A stretch of DNA of 64,000 bases from NCBI GenBank assembly GCA_026874595.1, contig CM049308.1, positions 52,775,624 to 52,839,623 on the forward strand, read 5' to 3'. A program made the position numbers and the translations under genes. This DNA is from Sipunculus nudus (Eukaryota; Annelida; Sipuncula; Golfingiida; Sipunculidae). Each line of letters begins with the position of its first letter. Position 1 is the stretch's first letter. The notes under the pieces were generated by a model that had not been told where the DNA came from, did no database searches, and was given only the letters and a program-made list of their open reading frames with translations. Below are positions 1 through 11,833 of this stretch, one piece after another.

Positions 1-1957
1 CAACCGTTCTTTCAGTCGCTGAGATTCGCTGCTTCTTGGCTTAGTGATCCTTTTGTTCTACAAGAAGTGACAATGTATTTAACTTTAAACGTAAAAAAAT
101 CAGGGGCATCAATATTGGGGGGATTGGGGGTATATATACAAGGGGGATGATCTATGTAATCATTTTTTGTAATCAAATTTCTGAGTTTAATATGAAATAT
201 TTTATATCTAAACCAGATTTAGAATTAACATATACTGAAAACAGAATACCTTATTTTCTGAAACCTTATACTTAACTGTAATATATTTAAATGTTTCACA
301 CAGACAAAAAAAGTATATATATATATATATTTAGTGTGTGTATTTGTGTGTGTGTGTTCGAAAAAAAGTTGCTAGTCATCCCCCAAAACCTTGAAGGCAA
401 ATTGACGCCACTGTAACAAATATTACTGGGACAGGAAACAATGCCAAGTTCAGAATGCGGAGAACAATAGAGAGCCTGTGGACTAATCAGAGATGAACCT
501 AGAAAATGGAAAGCATCGCAGGAAATAAAGCTTGATGTGGTTCCGGCGATCAAGTTGACTTCCTTAGGTGATTAATTTCCCGGAGCAATGTTGAATTCAG
601 ACTTGTTTTGCTTGGCTCACGAAAGTCTTCATTTGGTGCCGTCAGGTGACATTTGGAAACTGTCATTTGCAGTGCAGGAATTTGAGCTCATGACAAAATT
701 GTATGAAGTCATTCCCAATACACCTAACTGCGCAAGGACCGCTTTGCTTAGCAGATCATTCCCATGTCTTGAAACTAGCACCTCAACACCGGACAGGCTC
801 ATTAAGGAATGGTGTTGACCGACCTCGTTATGTAAAGAGCGTACTTCAGCGTCACCAGCGCCACACACTGATAACCCTTAAAGCGAGTAGTTTTTAATTA
901 TTTTATTTATTGGTCTAAATACAAAGTTATTCGGGTAATAGTGAAATTAAAAATGTATTTATTTCCTGCAACGCCGCTTGATCAACCGGTCGAAATAATG
1001 CTACGTTCCTGTCTTAAACATAGAACATTTCATTAAATTTTGATAATTTGAATACATATAATATGTTTTTCATTCTAAAGATTCTGTTCGATTGATGTAG
1101 CCATTCCGTGTCAAACATTTCCGGTGGTGCATTGTAGATTGTTGGTCTCTGACTATTTTCTCGTTATTTAGTATTTTTGTTTTAGAACACGAGGGATATA
1201 CTGGACACCAGCACCATAAGAGAAAACAGCCTGCTTGACACATACCCGCTGAATGTTAGCTTTATACAGGAGTGCCAAGAGAAACTGGCAGAAGGAGACT
1301 GGGCTATTCATCAGGTTGGACAGAGAATCTACAGTATTTTGGACAGGTAGCGGGTACTCTTACCGTTCCATTTCTCCTGAACGTCCACGTGCTTCAGGAA
1401 GGTAATAAATGCTATCTTGAAGCCCGGAGGATTAAACAGTGCTTTGAAAAAAAGAACCAACTCTCAAATTAAGAATAATGGGATCCATAATACTTGACTC
1501 AGTTGATTTTAGCTACTTTGAATGTTGTTTATGGGGTTCATCTATACTGGCAGTGGGGACATTTCTTCTTCTAAGAGGAGCCTTTCGTCTCAGGCTTCTT
1601 GGCCTTGCTGTGTTTCCTTCAGATATTTTGCGTCACTGTTAATCTGTTACTGCGGCTGGAATTGGTGTGTCAAGAGAAAAAAAGTCTTCATGGGATTTTA
1701 CAGCCTACGGCGAATAGCGTTATACATGCAAGTCGAATTCCTCTTTTTCACGGCATTGGCCTTTACTTTCAAGAACATTTTACCAAGGACTACTGTTAAT
1801 GATATTTTCAGAATCATGTTATCTGTTTTTTTGGATTTCTCCATATGATTATAACGGGCTTTGATTTCTCGCTCCTACTGTTATGCGTTTCATGGGTATA
1901 TTTTTCTTGATCATTTCTACGCAAATTGTATGTGCCCAACACCTCTCCACACGATGC
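1..1957 (+). pseudogene. cGLR-TM copy A, decayed relic entering from left edge
   Basis: Remnant of a membrane-type cGAS-like receptor, closest to copy B. Exon 1 similarity starts at base 1, mid-domain, and matches B from about 8450. The stretch that encodes NGPAV in B is deleted at about 75. About 330 bp of unrelated AT-rich sequence with a (TA)n run (about 105-440) interrupts the exon, and a TAA stop occurs near 573. The LVPSGD motif survives at about 635-655. Exon 1 ends at 882, but the donor reads GCGAGT instead of GTAAGT. Exon 2 starts at 1186 after TTTTAG and keeps the RDILDTSTIRE motif. At 1347 the linker that reads DRVEKQGKAG in B is replaced by TA, giving an immediate TAG. Membrane-segment similarity continues in shifted frames to about 1957 (YIFLDHFY tail motif near 1895-1915). 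Gene function is lost; family assignment is firm. Confidence 0.85.
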
Positions 1958-4036
1958 CTGCATTGTGGTATTACATCCCAATGTCTTATACACACAGCAT
2001 GTAGATCTTCGTTGTGGTACATAAGTTGTCTTAGTACACAGGATCCAAGAAAGGGTAATTAATGTTCTGTTTAATACAATGATACAGATTTAAACAACTG
2101 AGGTACATTGTTATATATAATGTAACAGTCTTATATCAAAAGTCATGCGTCGCATAAGGTCTAACGCTTTGCTTTCTGATTTTTAATTCTTTCGTTTTAA
2201 TTCTTGTGCCTATCAAGTGCTCCGTAAAGTGTGCTCACACAACCTAGTAACTTCCTTTGGTTATCCATCATGATGTCTGGTTGAAGTTCCTATCCTCGTG
2301 TCTCGGCACTTGCAGCAATGAGCATTCCACACTCGCAGCCGCGAGCCACAGTGACCGATTATGTAATTACACTGCTTGTTTATGAATCATGATAATTATT
2401 TAGTTTATATTACTGTTGCACTGCCAACTTATAACATAGGGAATTATGCATATGTTCACATACACCAGTAATTGCTGAATGTTACTTTTTAAGTATTTTA
2501 TTTTTAAAACGGGCAATTCTCAGATGTCATCACTTCCATTCAGTTATTGTCACGTGGCCCTCTAGGGCTGGTTTTACACAAACCTATATCTGCATAATCC
2601 ACAAACCTACATCTGCATAATCTGTCCGAAATGATGAAATGGAACAACATGAAAATTAGGCGAAGCTTTTTTCGTTGGCGATAATTGAACCAGGCATGAA
2701 ATAATCGATTAATTTTAATAACTGCATTAATAGTTATTTCATTCTATTTTTAACCGTAGGCCATAGAGAATATGTAAATGATTCAGTAAGCAATGGTATT
2801 TAACAAAGAAATCATATGAAGTTTTCATATTTCAGCGCAGTAATGATTGTGCGATGGAGGAAGTAACATCGCTGACGGCTATATCCTTTACATCCTTCAT
2901 ATACCTGGAACATGCACAATTATAAAGCTATGTTTTCCAAAAAAAGTGCCGAGCTAATTATAAGTACTTTATACAGGCTATGAAAATATCTCATTAATCG
3001 GTAATCGGATCAGGCACGAAATAATCTATTAGCATTAATAAAGATTTTAATATTATTTATACTATATTTCGTACTATACTGTCTTCTGATGATTGTTGGT
3101 TGAGATTTACGAAGTCAAATAAAATAAATATGAAAACATCTTTCACTAAAAGTCTCTAAAATTATCATGCACCCTCGTTACTATATTCTCAAACACTGTG
3201 CTGAAGTGACCACGTTGTCCCGGGTAACAAAACCTTACAAAAAGTAAATATATAGCCTCATGATAATAAAATGCAACCAGAAATTCTTAATTTGCAATTT
3301 TGTCAGAAATGGGCACCAGTAAGAAAGCCAAGTTATATCTGCCCTGCATATCAGCAATGGATTAGAATATTTAAATATCATTTGGTCCATGTGAATGCTA
3401 ACACTTCTTATACACTTCATACACGTCTAATACAGAATATGATGATTGTTTACAAAATTTGCTTCGACAATCGACTCGAGAGGTAATGATGGATAATCGA
3501 ATCAAATTGTAGACCTAAATCCACATGCATACAAGGAAATAATAATAAAGCGTAATCACTTACGTTGCCTGATCAAAGGATACGTTATATCGTTAAGCGT
3601 TAAATGTAACCATACTCTAATCATAATCTTTGGTCTTCTACGCAATCTGAGGTGATAACTAAATATTATCAGATAAAAAAATTAAATCAGCGTTGTATTC
3701 GAGCTTTCCGCGAAGGACTTGCCTCAGTGGTTTCCCACAAGATGACAGTTGTTACGGAACCTAAATCAACAAATCACGTATGCGTGATGAACATAAATTT
3801 TGTAATGGAGAAGAAAATCAGATTCTGTAACACTAGGCAGCGTGAAATGTCTAGGGGAATGAATAAAGAAGTCGTTGGTTTTTTGTTAACAAATAACTAT
3901 AATTTATTCTTAAAACAACCCTAACATTACAATACACTAAATCAATACAATTACACAGTATAACAGCAGTATAAAAACAAATCAATACAATGACACAGTA
4001 TAATAAACAAAGTGCACAGTATCTGGATACCACCAC
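1958..4036. other. intergenic; 2330-3540 shares ancestry with the flank of copy B
   Basis: No gene is visible. From about 2330 to 3540 short blocks match the region downstream of copy B (about 12150-12775) in the same order, for example the CACTTCCATT block, the GCGAAGCTTTTT block and the TTTACAA/AATCG block. This shows that A and B were duplicated together with their 3' flank. Short open frames here have no family features. Confidence 0.5.
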
Positions 4037-4580
4037 TGTCACAGGGACAAATTCTTTAAAATGTAGAAGCCGGATGAAAAGCTCACACAAGTTCTCTTGG
4101 AGAACAACAGTCCAATGTAAAGCTCTTCTAACGGCCACGAAAGTAAACTTGAGACAGGCAGCACTAAATTGTAAAGTGTTAGTAATAGTAGAATCCCTGA
4201 AATTACTGGATAATCGGATAGGTCCCACACACTGACTAACACGCTTCCGTGTCCGCTGGAATATTTTCTCACCTCTCTCTCTTGGCTCTAAAACACGGCC
4301 CCCTTATATAACTTTTCACCTCAAGCCGAGAATTTTCCATTTCTCGAACCATCTAAAGAATCTAACAAAATACACAGCACACACGCGTTATAGGAACCAT
4401 CTAGAAAAACGAATGTCGTGTCTCTACAGATCAGGGTTTACACGCCAGCCTGCCCGACCCGGCCAGGCGAGAAAGCTCCAAGCTAGCATGACAACGAGAG
4501 TTCAACCAGTACGGATTAAACTGAGAGTGCAACGCCCGGCCAGGCGAGGTTGCCACAACACTAGTTACGCCCGTGTCACA
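4037..4580 (-). mobile_element. solo-LTR-like or truncated LTR retroelement, minus strand
   Basis: Read on the minus strand, the segment starts TGTGACACGGG at 4580 and ends CCCTGTGACA at 4037, the TG...CA ends typical of a long terminal repeat. It holds a good TATATAAGGGGG TATA box near 4305-4316 and is more GC-rich than its surroundings. Right after the 3' end lies GTGGTGGTATCCAG, which could be a tRNA primer binding site (TGG next to the LTR). No second LTR, gag or pol is seen and no clear target-site duplication was found. A Ty3/gypsy-type LTR is likely; a promoter-bearing DNA element is the alternative. Confidence 0.4.
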
Positions 4581-7500
4581 CAAAAGGAAGACATCTGTAA
4601 GACTTGTGCACACAATAAAATGGGCACCTGTAACACAGTTAAGTCGAACTTATCTGGGTCCAGTTTATTCTAAAAATGGTACCTGTCTTTCAGATTCGCA
4701 TACATTGAATAACATTTTTTATATTTAAATTTCCTCCTGAATCCGTTACTCAATGTCTTTTGCCTTTTGGGTTTCTGTACGTCGTTCTCCATGTTCTCCA
4801 GATGGCTTTTATAACTGTTATTTCACATGTTAAATATTAGAAATATGGGTAATTTATTATTATCAACAACATTTTTGGGCACCTCTCATAGAGCTGTTGG
4901 TATATGTGTATACGTATCAAAACTTGTCCAACCACTCTTCAATGTATGAGGTGAAGTTAATTATAAAAGACCTAACAGACGACATAAAATGCAAAACGAC
5001 CGAATACCATAATACTGACAGGAATTCAAACTAGTCACTTTGGGACACAGGTATGGCAATGACCTGAGAGCTGGCAAACTATTGGGTTACGTGTATTATC
5101 TAATTGTCTCATATATAAAATGTAAATTTACAGTTACCCATGACTATCTTAATATCTTCTTACCTTAGTTTGGGCCTATTATTACACATTCCTTTATCTC
5201 TGTCGCCTTTTCGTTTCTGGAAAAGCTTCCGGGGACTGGTAAATAGATTCCTTTTCAATCAATTTTTAAAGTAATGCCCCGCCTAGTAAGGCGGAAGTGC
5301 TGCCATCTGTAGGTACATTTCATATCTATCTTCCTGACCGTAAATTCCCCATCTTCATGAACTTTCAATATCATCATCATCACGTGGTAACCCCCACTCT
5401 TCATCTAACCCTGTTCAACAATACAATGAAACCAGACATACTGGAAGATAACGTAGGTGTATCGTACCTAGAGAACTCGAGATACATGTGTGCATGGTCA
5501 ATCATTAGAAAAAAGCTTTTGGTACTATAGATGTTTAGGTATCATTATCGGCGATATACGTCAGATCAACGTGTGGAAATGAATGAACTGCCCTTTTTCC
5601 ACATTTTACACCTGTCAATTTTATTGAAACGCATGATTGACTGCAAAATATTTAAAGCATTTTTCATGCTCTTACTCTAAAAAGAATTGTCAATATAATC
5701 AATCTAGACTTATGAAGGGGTGTGTAAAGGATAATCCGAAACAAGTGAAAAAATAAATTTATCAAACTCTATGATGCTAATCACATTAACTTGTGGAAAT
5801 CATAGAATGGTTATATAGAAACATCAAACGTGATATTTAAAGATAATTCAAGATGACCGGTCATTTGGTTTGCTGATTTTATCAGTGAGAAATATAAGTT
5901 GATAGGTTAAAAGGTATTACTACGTGACTGCCATAAGTTATACGAAGTACACATTAATTATGCATATGTATTAAGTGTTTAAAGACATAAAGGCATATAG
6001 TTCACAATCAATCGCATGATTTTATATGCCAAAAAAAAATAATAAAAAAAAAACCTCGTGAGTTTATCGTGAACGGGGATGTCAAGGCTTAGATCTTCCA
6101 TTATTTTCCATTTATAACGAAAGCGGAAAGCTTTTTTATTAAACTAATACTAAACATGCATCAACACTAAGCCGTCACTTGATCGAACCATGTGAGGTGA
6201 CGAATAGTAATCCAGCTCATCCTCTAAAATATGGAAATCCCTTAGTCACACGCCTTGCGTTAAGTGTTTAAATATTACCTATGTCATTTATTATGCGGTA
6301 TAATCTCAAACACAAGTAAACTACCTGAGAACTTCTATTGCGAAAGATATTTTCTGCTAGAATAAACCATTCTGTTTATTAAATAAAAATACATCGTTTC
6401 TCTTAAGCAACCACTCTAGTCAAGGTCAAACACATGTACTGTGCTTTCTCTATGGATCAATATAAAAGCGATGGTATTGTGTCAAAACCTCGTCCATTGT
6501 TCGACGCTTATTTTTCGTTACAGGCCAAAAACTGAAAAAAAAACGACGAGGAAATATCCATCACCAGATCTGATATATAACATATTCACAGATAAGGCCG
6601 CTTTGCCGCTGCAAAAAAAAAAAAACTTAAGGTATGCGTACATTTGTGGGTACTAGCTGTTATACTCCAGTTGCCACACTTCAGCCTGTTAGTACAAAGG
6701 TGCTGGGCATAATGCATTGACAGCGACAGCCGGCCTTTAGATTGTTTTCACTCTGTGCATGAGGAAGTAATATGGGTTTCGCCTCATGTTTTCATGGTAA
6801 ACATATTCGTCATGGCATGTCGTGCGGAAAATAGATCATGGGAATCCCATGCTTGTATGGTTGTCAATGACCATGCGGATGGATATATTATGACGTGTGT
6901 GGTGCAGTAAGGATATAATTTTTAGGTTTTCAAAGTATCACTTTCGGCATGAGGTTGTGGTATAAAATTCAGGTGATGAAATTGAAGGTCTTCCATCTGG
7001 TAAGGAAATAACATACTTTAAAAGGTGACATTTTACAAACCTAGCATCTACTCTTTTGACAGGCATTTTACAAATGGAGCTTAGGTGCGCGAACTAAGTT
7101 TCAAAAGCAGAATTTAAATGTATATATCATGTTTGTGCAAGATGATAAATATACTTGTCACACCCGACTTGAATAGAACGGGCCTTCAACTGCGATATTG
7201 TAAATTTAACCTTGCAATTATCTTTCTTGTGAGCACTTGTAAACTCTTTTTCTCCGATTTCATCCTTATATTACATATTAATTAGACTTGAACACGTGTT
7301 TACAACATGTCAGCCTTGATGCTGATAGACAGCACACTTTATTTACGTTATCAGTGTTTTACGACATTCATTACTTAAAGGTGCCCATTCACCTAACTGT
7401 TGAAAAAGTATTTTTGTGATTTCTGGCTTCCTCTCTGTACATATTAATGATCTAAGGGTTAACCTAGTTATGAAGTTCTTATAAGGCCTCTGTGAAGGAT

Positions 7501-8012
7501 GTATGAACTTGATGTTTTTCAACAACATGTTTTTAAACACAGCAATGTTGATAAACGGGAAAAACATATAACTTAGGGTGGTATGTTGCATATATGCGGA
7601 GGTAGAAACGTAACTCAATGCAAAATGCCATTTGCCATTTGTTTTGATTTTTTTGGCGGGCCCCCACATATTATTAACACATTGATATAAACAAAACAAG
7701 CAGCCTGTGTGCGATGATATCCACGTTTCCTATTTTTATAAAGGCTCCAAGATTACCTTTAGTTTATAAGGTACAGATTAGTGATTTGGCCCCTTTAAGA
7801 ATTTACTTACACAAAAGAGGAATATACATTTACTCATAAACTAACTGCGAGAGAGACAGACACAGAGATAACATTATGGTTTGATTTCATTACAGGGCCA
7901 ATATGATAAAAGTTAGAGAAAGAATCGCCTGGGGATATTAAGCAAATGATAATGAAGCAATATCATACCACAATCTACCAGCCGGAACTCCCTCCGTCCA
8001 GGTAGATAAAGT
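4581..8012. other. intergenic, no gene supported
   Basis: AT-rich sequence. The CGGAAGTGCTGCCATCT motif near 5290-5310 recurs near 17528 and 28731, and more weakly near 63626, so it belongs to a dispersed repeat. The 118-codon minus-strand open frame at 7343-7699 shows no domain or composition that would mark a gene. Confidence 0.4.
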
Positions 8013-11000
8013 ATGGCCGATGCAAACACAGATATCTTAACACAGGAACAACAGAATGAATATCCACCTTGGTGTAAATCCATCCTGCTGGGTGGAGTTG
8101 TAAACCATATAGCCACACAATGCCAGTCTCCTCGATCCTCTGTCGTTATTTGTAGCCACAATAATACAGAACTATACATCGTCTCTGCTTAATTGTGTAA
8201 AGCAGTCAAATGAAGAATTCAGCGGCGCTCTTATACCGTGTGGCAGCTTTTATGAAGGTACCAAGGTCAGTGAACCGAACGAATTTGATTTCATGTTTGA
8301 ACTTAATGGTCTTTCCTCAGAAAATTTACACGTAGAAGCGGTTGTGCTTCCGAGGTTTCGTCCCACCGAAAGGAACAGTATTCCCTGTCGCAGATTCTTC
8401 AGAATGGTTAAAGACACAGATGGGGCGGAAATTTCACCAACGGCGATCCAGCAAACGTTCTTCCATTCGTTGAGACTCTCTGCCTCTCGGCTAAGTGACC
8501 CTTGTGCTCATCTGCAAGACGTGACATGTAATGGACCTGCGGTGACGATGTATCTAACTTTAAACGTATGTAACATTACTGATGCTTTGGCGACAATGTC
8601 AAAGAGTTCAAAACATGAAAGTCAGAGGATACCCTGTGAAATGATAAGACGTGAATTAAGAAAATGGAAAACGTCTCAGGAAATAAAACTCGATTTGGTT
8701 CCCGCAATCAAGTTTACTTCATCGAGGGATTTTGTTGGAACTGATTTAGGTTCAGCTCAAGGAAGTAGTTTTCATTTGGTGCCCTCAGGTGATTTTTGGA
8801 AATTATCAGTTGCTGTGCAGGAATTTAAGCTAATGACAAAACTGTGTGGTGCCAATCACAGGACTCCTGACTCCGCAAGTATCGCTTTGCTTAGAAGATT
8901 ATTCCCACAACTTGAAACTTGCCCAAGCAACTCTGTACCCGTAAAGCCCATTCAGGAAATATCCACCGGTGAACCAGGTGTTGATGGACCCAGCTATGAT
9001 AACTGCATTCTACAGCGTAGTAAGCGCCATACTTTGATAGCCCTTAAAGTAAGTACGTTTTACATATTTACATTCATTTGTTTAATGCTGCGTTCGTTAC
9101 CTCTGGAATTTATGGAGATCACCAGCTGTCAGGTTGTGCAAACGACTTGCAACCTTTTGGTTCCCAATAAACAGAATAAAAGGCTCAAATACCGGCTGTC
9201 TAGTTTGTCCTTTTAATCAAAGAAGGACCGATTTATAATATACGTTTAATGTCACATTCGTTCGATTTTATTAAACACTAATATTTTTACAAGTTACATT
9301 TTGGTTTTATTATTTGCTTTCTGGATGCCGTCATTGCCATTGATAAAGATTAGGGTCGTCAAGTGGAATAAATGGGGCTACTACAGCAAGCCCTAGTTCT
9401 CCAGTGGTAAATAATATATATATATATATATATATATCCATTATATGTATGGTGTTGTGGTTAAATATCTTTCGGAACAACGTTCGGTACATGTTTCGGA
9501 GCAGCGTAAAGTCGCACACGGTCATCCTAAGGAAGTACCTACCATGTGGTCGGGGTTTTTGACAAATAGTCACCTACACATGTACCATGTGACATGAGAA
9601 ACTTATCAAAAGTATTACATATACATACAAAAGAAACAATCCACGGAATAGACCTAAGAAGAAAATGCAAACATATCAGTTTTATTTGTGAAAATAGTAA
9701 CAATGATGGTCATGACTAATACGCAATAACCATACATACTGAATGAAAGAACTAAAAGTCTTTAAAAACAAAGAGTATTACATAAACATTATTGAAAACA
9801 GATGGCACCTGCATGTAAAAGAAACAAATACCAGTACAAACGTATTAAATATACATTTTCACAGGAGTTTTACATTTGTAACTGCAGTAATGAGCAAAAA
9901 ATTCTCGATTTACAAAACATTTTAAGTTAATATTATGTGTTTACAACTTTGGGGGTGCCACTCTATCATGTACACATCACACTGTACCTACCCCGACGTG
10001 AATTTGGTTAACATTTTCATTATATCTGTTACATATTAGGCCTACATGTGTTGGTGAATATTTGTCAAGGACCTAAATCGCATGCAAGGCCCTGAACTTC
10101 GTGCGACCAAGTGCCACTATATAAATAAGACCCAAAAAAAATAACAATTACGGTTCTCAGGCACCGCCCGCGTAAAATTATACCCCAACCCCGCATAAAA
10201 AAATTATTTTGATTTTCATCTTTCAAGAAGATAAAATAATATAATTTTGATCAAATTTCCTTTGTTATGTAGTGCTTTTGTGTGTTAAGCAAAACAATTC
10301 TGTTATTTTCATGCTGATTTAATCAGTTCTTTCTTTCTAGTTGTTCTGCGAACTGAAAATAGAAGTAAACATCTTAAATAGAGACATGACAATGAAGAGA
10401 CTAAACGAAGTAGAGACCAATATGGAAGGGCAGCTTTGCATATTGGGATAGTCTGAGCATGAACGCTTCTAATGGTAATCTGCTGATAGCAAGGTTTCAG
10501 CCCAGGCTAAATCTAATCCAGTGAACCAAATAATTGTTTTCATTCAGTAACTAAACGTAAGTAATCTACATGTCCCCATCAAATGTGTGTCACGGTTGGG
10601 CCACAGATATGCTCGAGAACAAAATGATTTCTAATACAAGTGAATGGCTCTAGGCTTTGGCCGGGATTAAAAACCTTGCCAAACAAAATCAAATAACTAA
10701 CCAACCAGGATGAAAACATAACACCTCACTACTTTGCGAAAGTGTAGTATGTATGCGCTCAACCCCAAACACAACATGTTAAATATTTATACCTCCGCCA
10801 GATGGCGCTACAGTTTTGTCTGTGTGCAATTTTAATCAAAATGTGTCTGTGTGCAATATTTATTCAAAGGATCATCTTGATTTTTTCTGGTGGTGACCTG
10901 AGTTGCGGTTATTGAGCACTGTGTAAATTGATAAGGCTCCTGGCGATGGTTGTGATCTCTAACCGCTTTTTGTTATTTCCTATTTTGTTTTAGTACACGA

Positions 11001-11833
11001 GGGATATACTGGACCCCAGCACCATAAGAGAAAACAGCCTGCTTGATACATACCCGCTGAAAGTTAGCTTTATAAAGGAGTGCCAAGAGAAACAGGCAGA
11101 AGAGGACTGGGCTATTCACAAGATGGGACGGAGAATCTACAGTATTTTGGACAGGGTTGAGAAACAAGGGAAAGCGGGTACTCTTACCGCTCCATTTCTC
11201 CCAAACGTCCCCGTGCATCAGGAAGCAAATAAATGCTATCTTGAAGCCCGGAGGATGAAACAGTACTTTGAAAAAAGAACAATCTCTCAAATGAAGAAAA
11301 ATATTATCCATGCTAAATTGTACCTTATCCAATTAACGTTAGCTGCTCTGACTATTGTTTCGGGGTTAACCTACTGGCAGTGGGGGCATCTGCTCTCCCA
11401 GGAAGATTGGCACTATGGTTCAGGCTTCTTGGCCTTGCTGTGTTTTCTCCAGATATTCTGTGCCACTGTTAATCTGTTATTGTGGTTAGGGCAGGGTTAT
11501 TGGTGTGTTAATAGGAGGAGCGCCTCCAGAAGAGTTTACAGCCTACAGAGAATAGCCTTCATACTGCAAGCCGCATTCTTCTTCTTCACAGTATTTGCGC
11601 TTATACAACTTTTCAGAAGATTGGAACAGGGACTACTGTGGGTGATAGGATCAGAATCAATTACATTGTTCTTTGGATTTCTTCATATAGTTACATTGGC
11701 TTTGATTTCTCGCCCTTACTGCCACGCTTTTCAAGAGTATATTTTTCTGGATCATTTTTACACAAAGTATATGTGTTCACGAACTTCTGCCCATGAAACT
11801 TGCGTTAGGGTATATGAGACCAATATCTGCTAA
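8013..11833 (+). CDS. cGLR-TM copy B: cGAS-like nucleotidyltransferase with C-terminal 4-TM module, one frameshift
   Basis: Two exons: 8013-9048 and 10994-11833, joined by a 1945-bp intron (AAA|GTAAGT ... TTTTAG|TAC, phase 0). The ATG at 8013 has a good context (A at -3, G at +4) and opens like its paralogues (PWCKSILLGG). The frame is lost near 8123; an upstream TAA at 8101 in the new frame rules out another start. Comparison with E, F and I fits a 2-base loss. Downstream the protein is open through PCGSFYEGTK, the metal-binding NEFDFM, NGPAV, the third acid in EIKLDLVPAIK, LVPSGDFW and the final ALK helix. Exon 2 is fully open: RDILDPSTIRE, CYLEARRMK, four hydrophobic segments, tail QEYIFLDHF. 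Known for the family: nucleic-acid-triggered cyclic dinucleotide synthesis for STING. Inferred: membrane-anchored enzyme, now either a recent pseudogene or affected by an assembly indel. Confidence 0.85.
9049..10993 (+). other. intron of copy B
   Basis: Non-coding intron with canonical ends. Just inside it exon 1 stays open to a TAA at 9214-9216, and two AATAAA signals sit at 9166 and 9175. It holds a (TA)n run at about 9413-9437 and no gene. Confidence 0.6.

Noticed and set aside
7343-7699. 118-codon minus-strand open frame
   Set aside because: No domain, no paralogue and unremarkable composition; of a length expected by chance in this much sequence.
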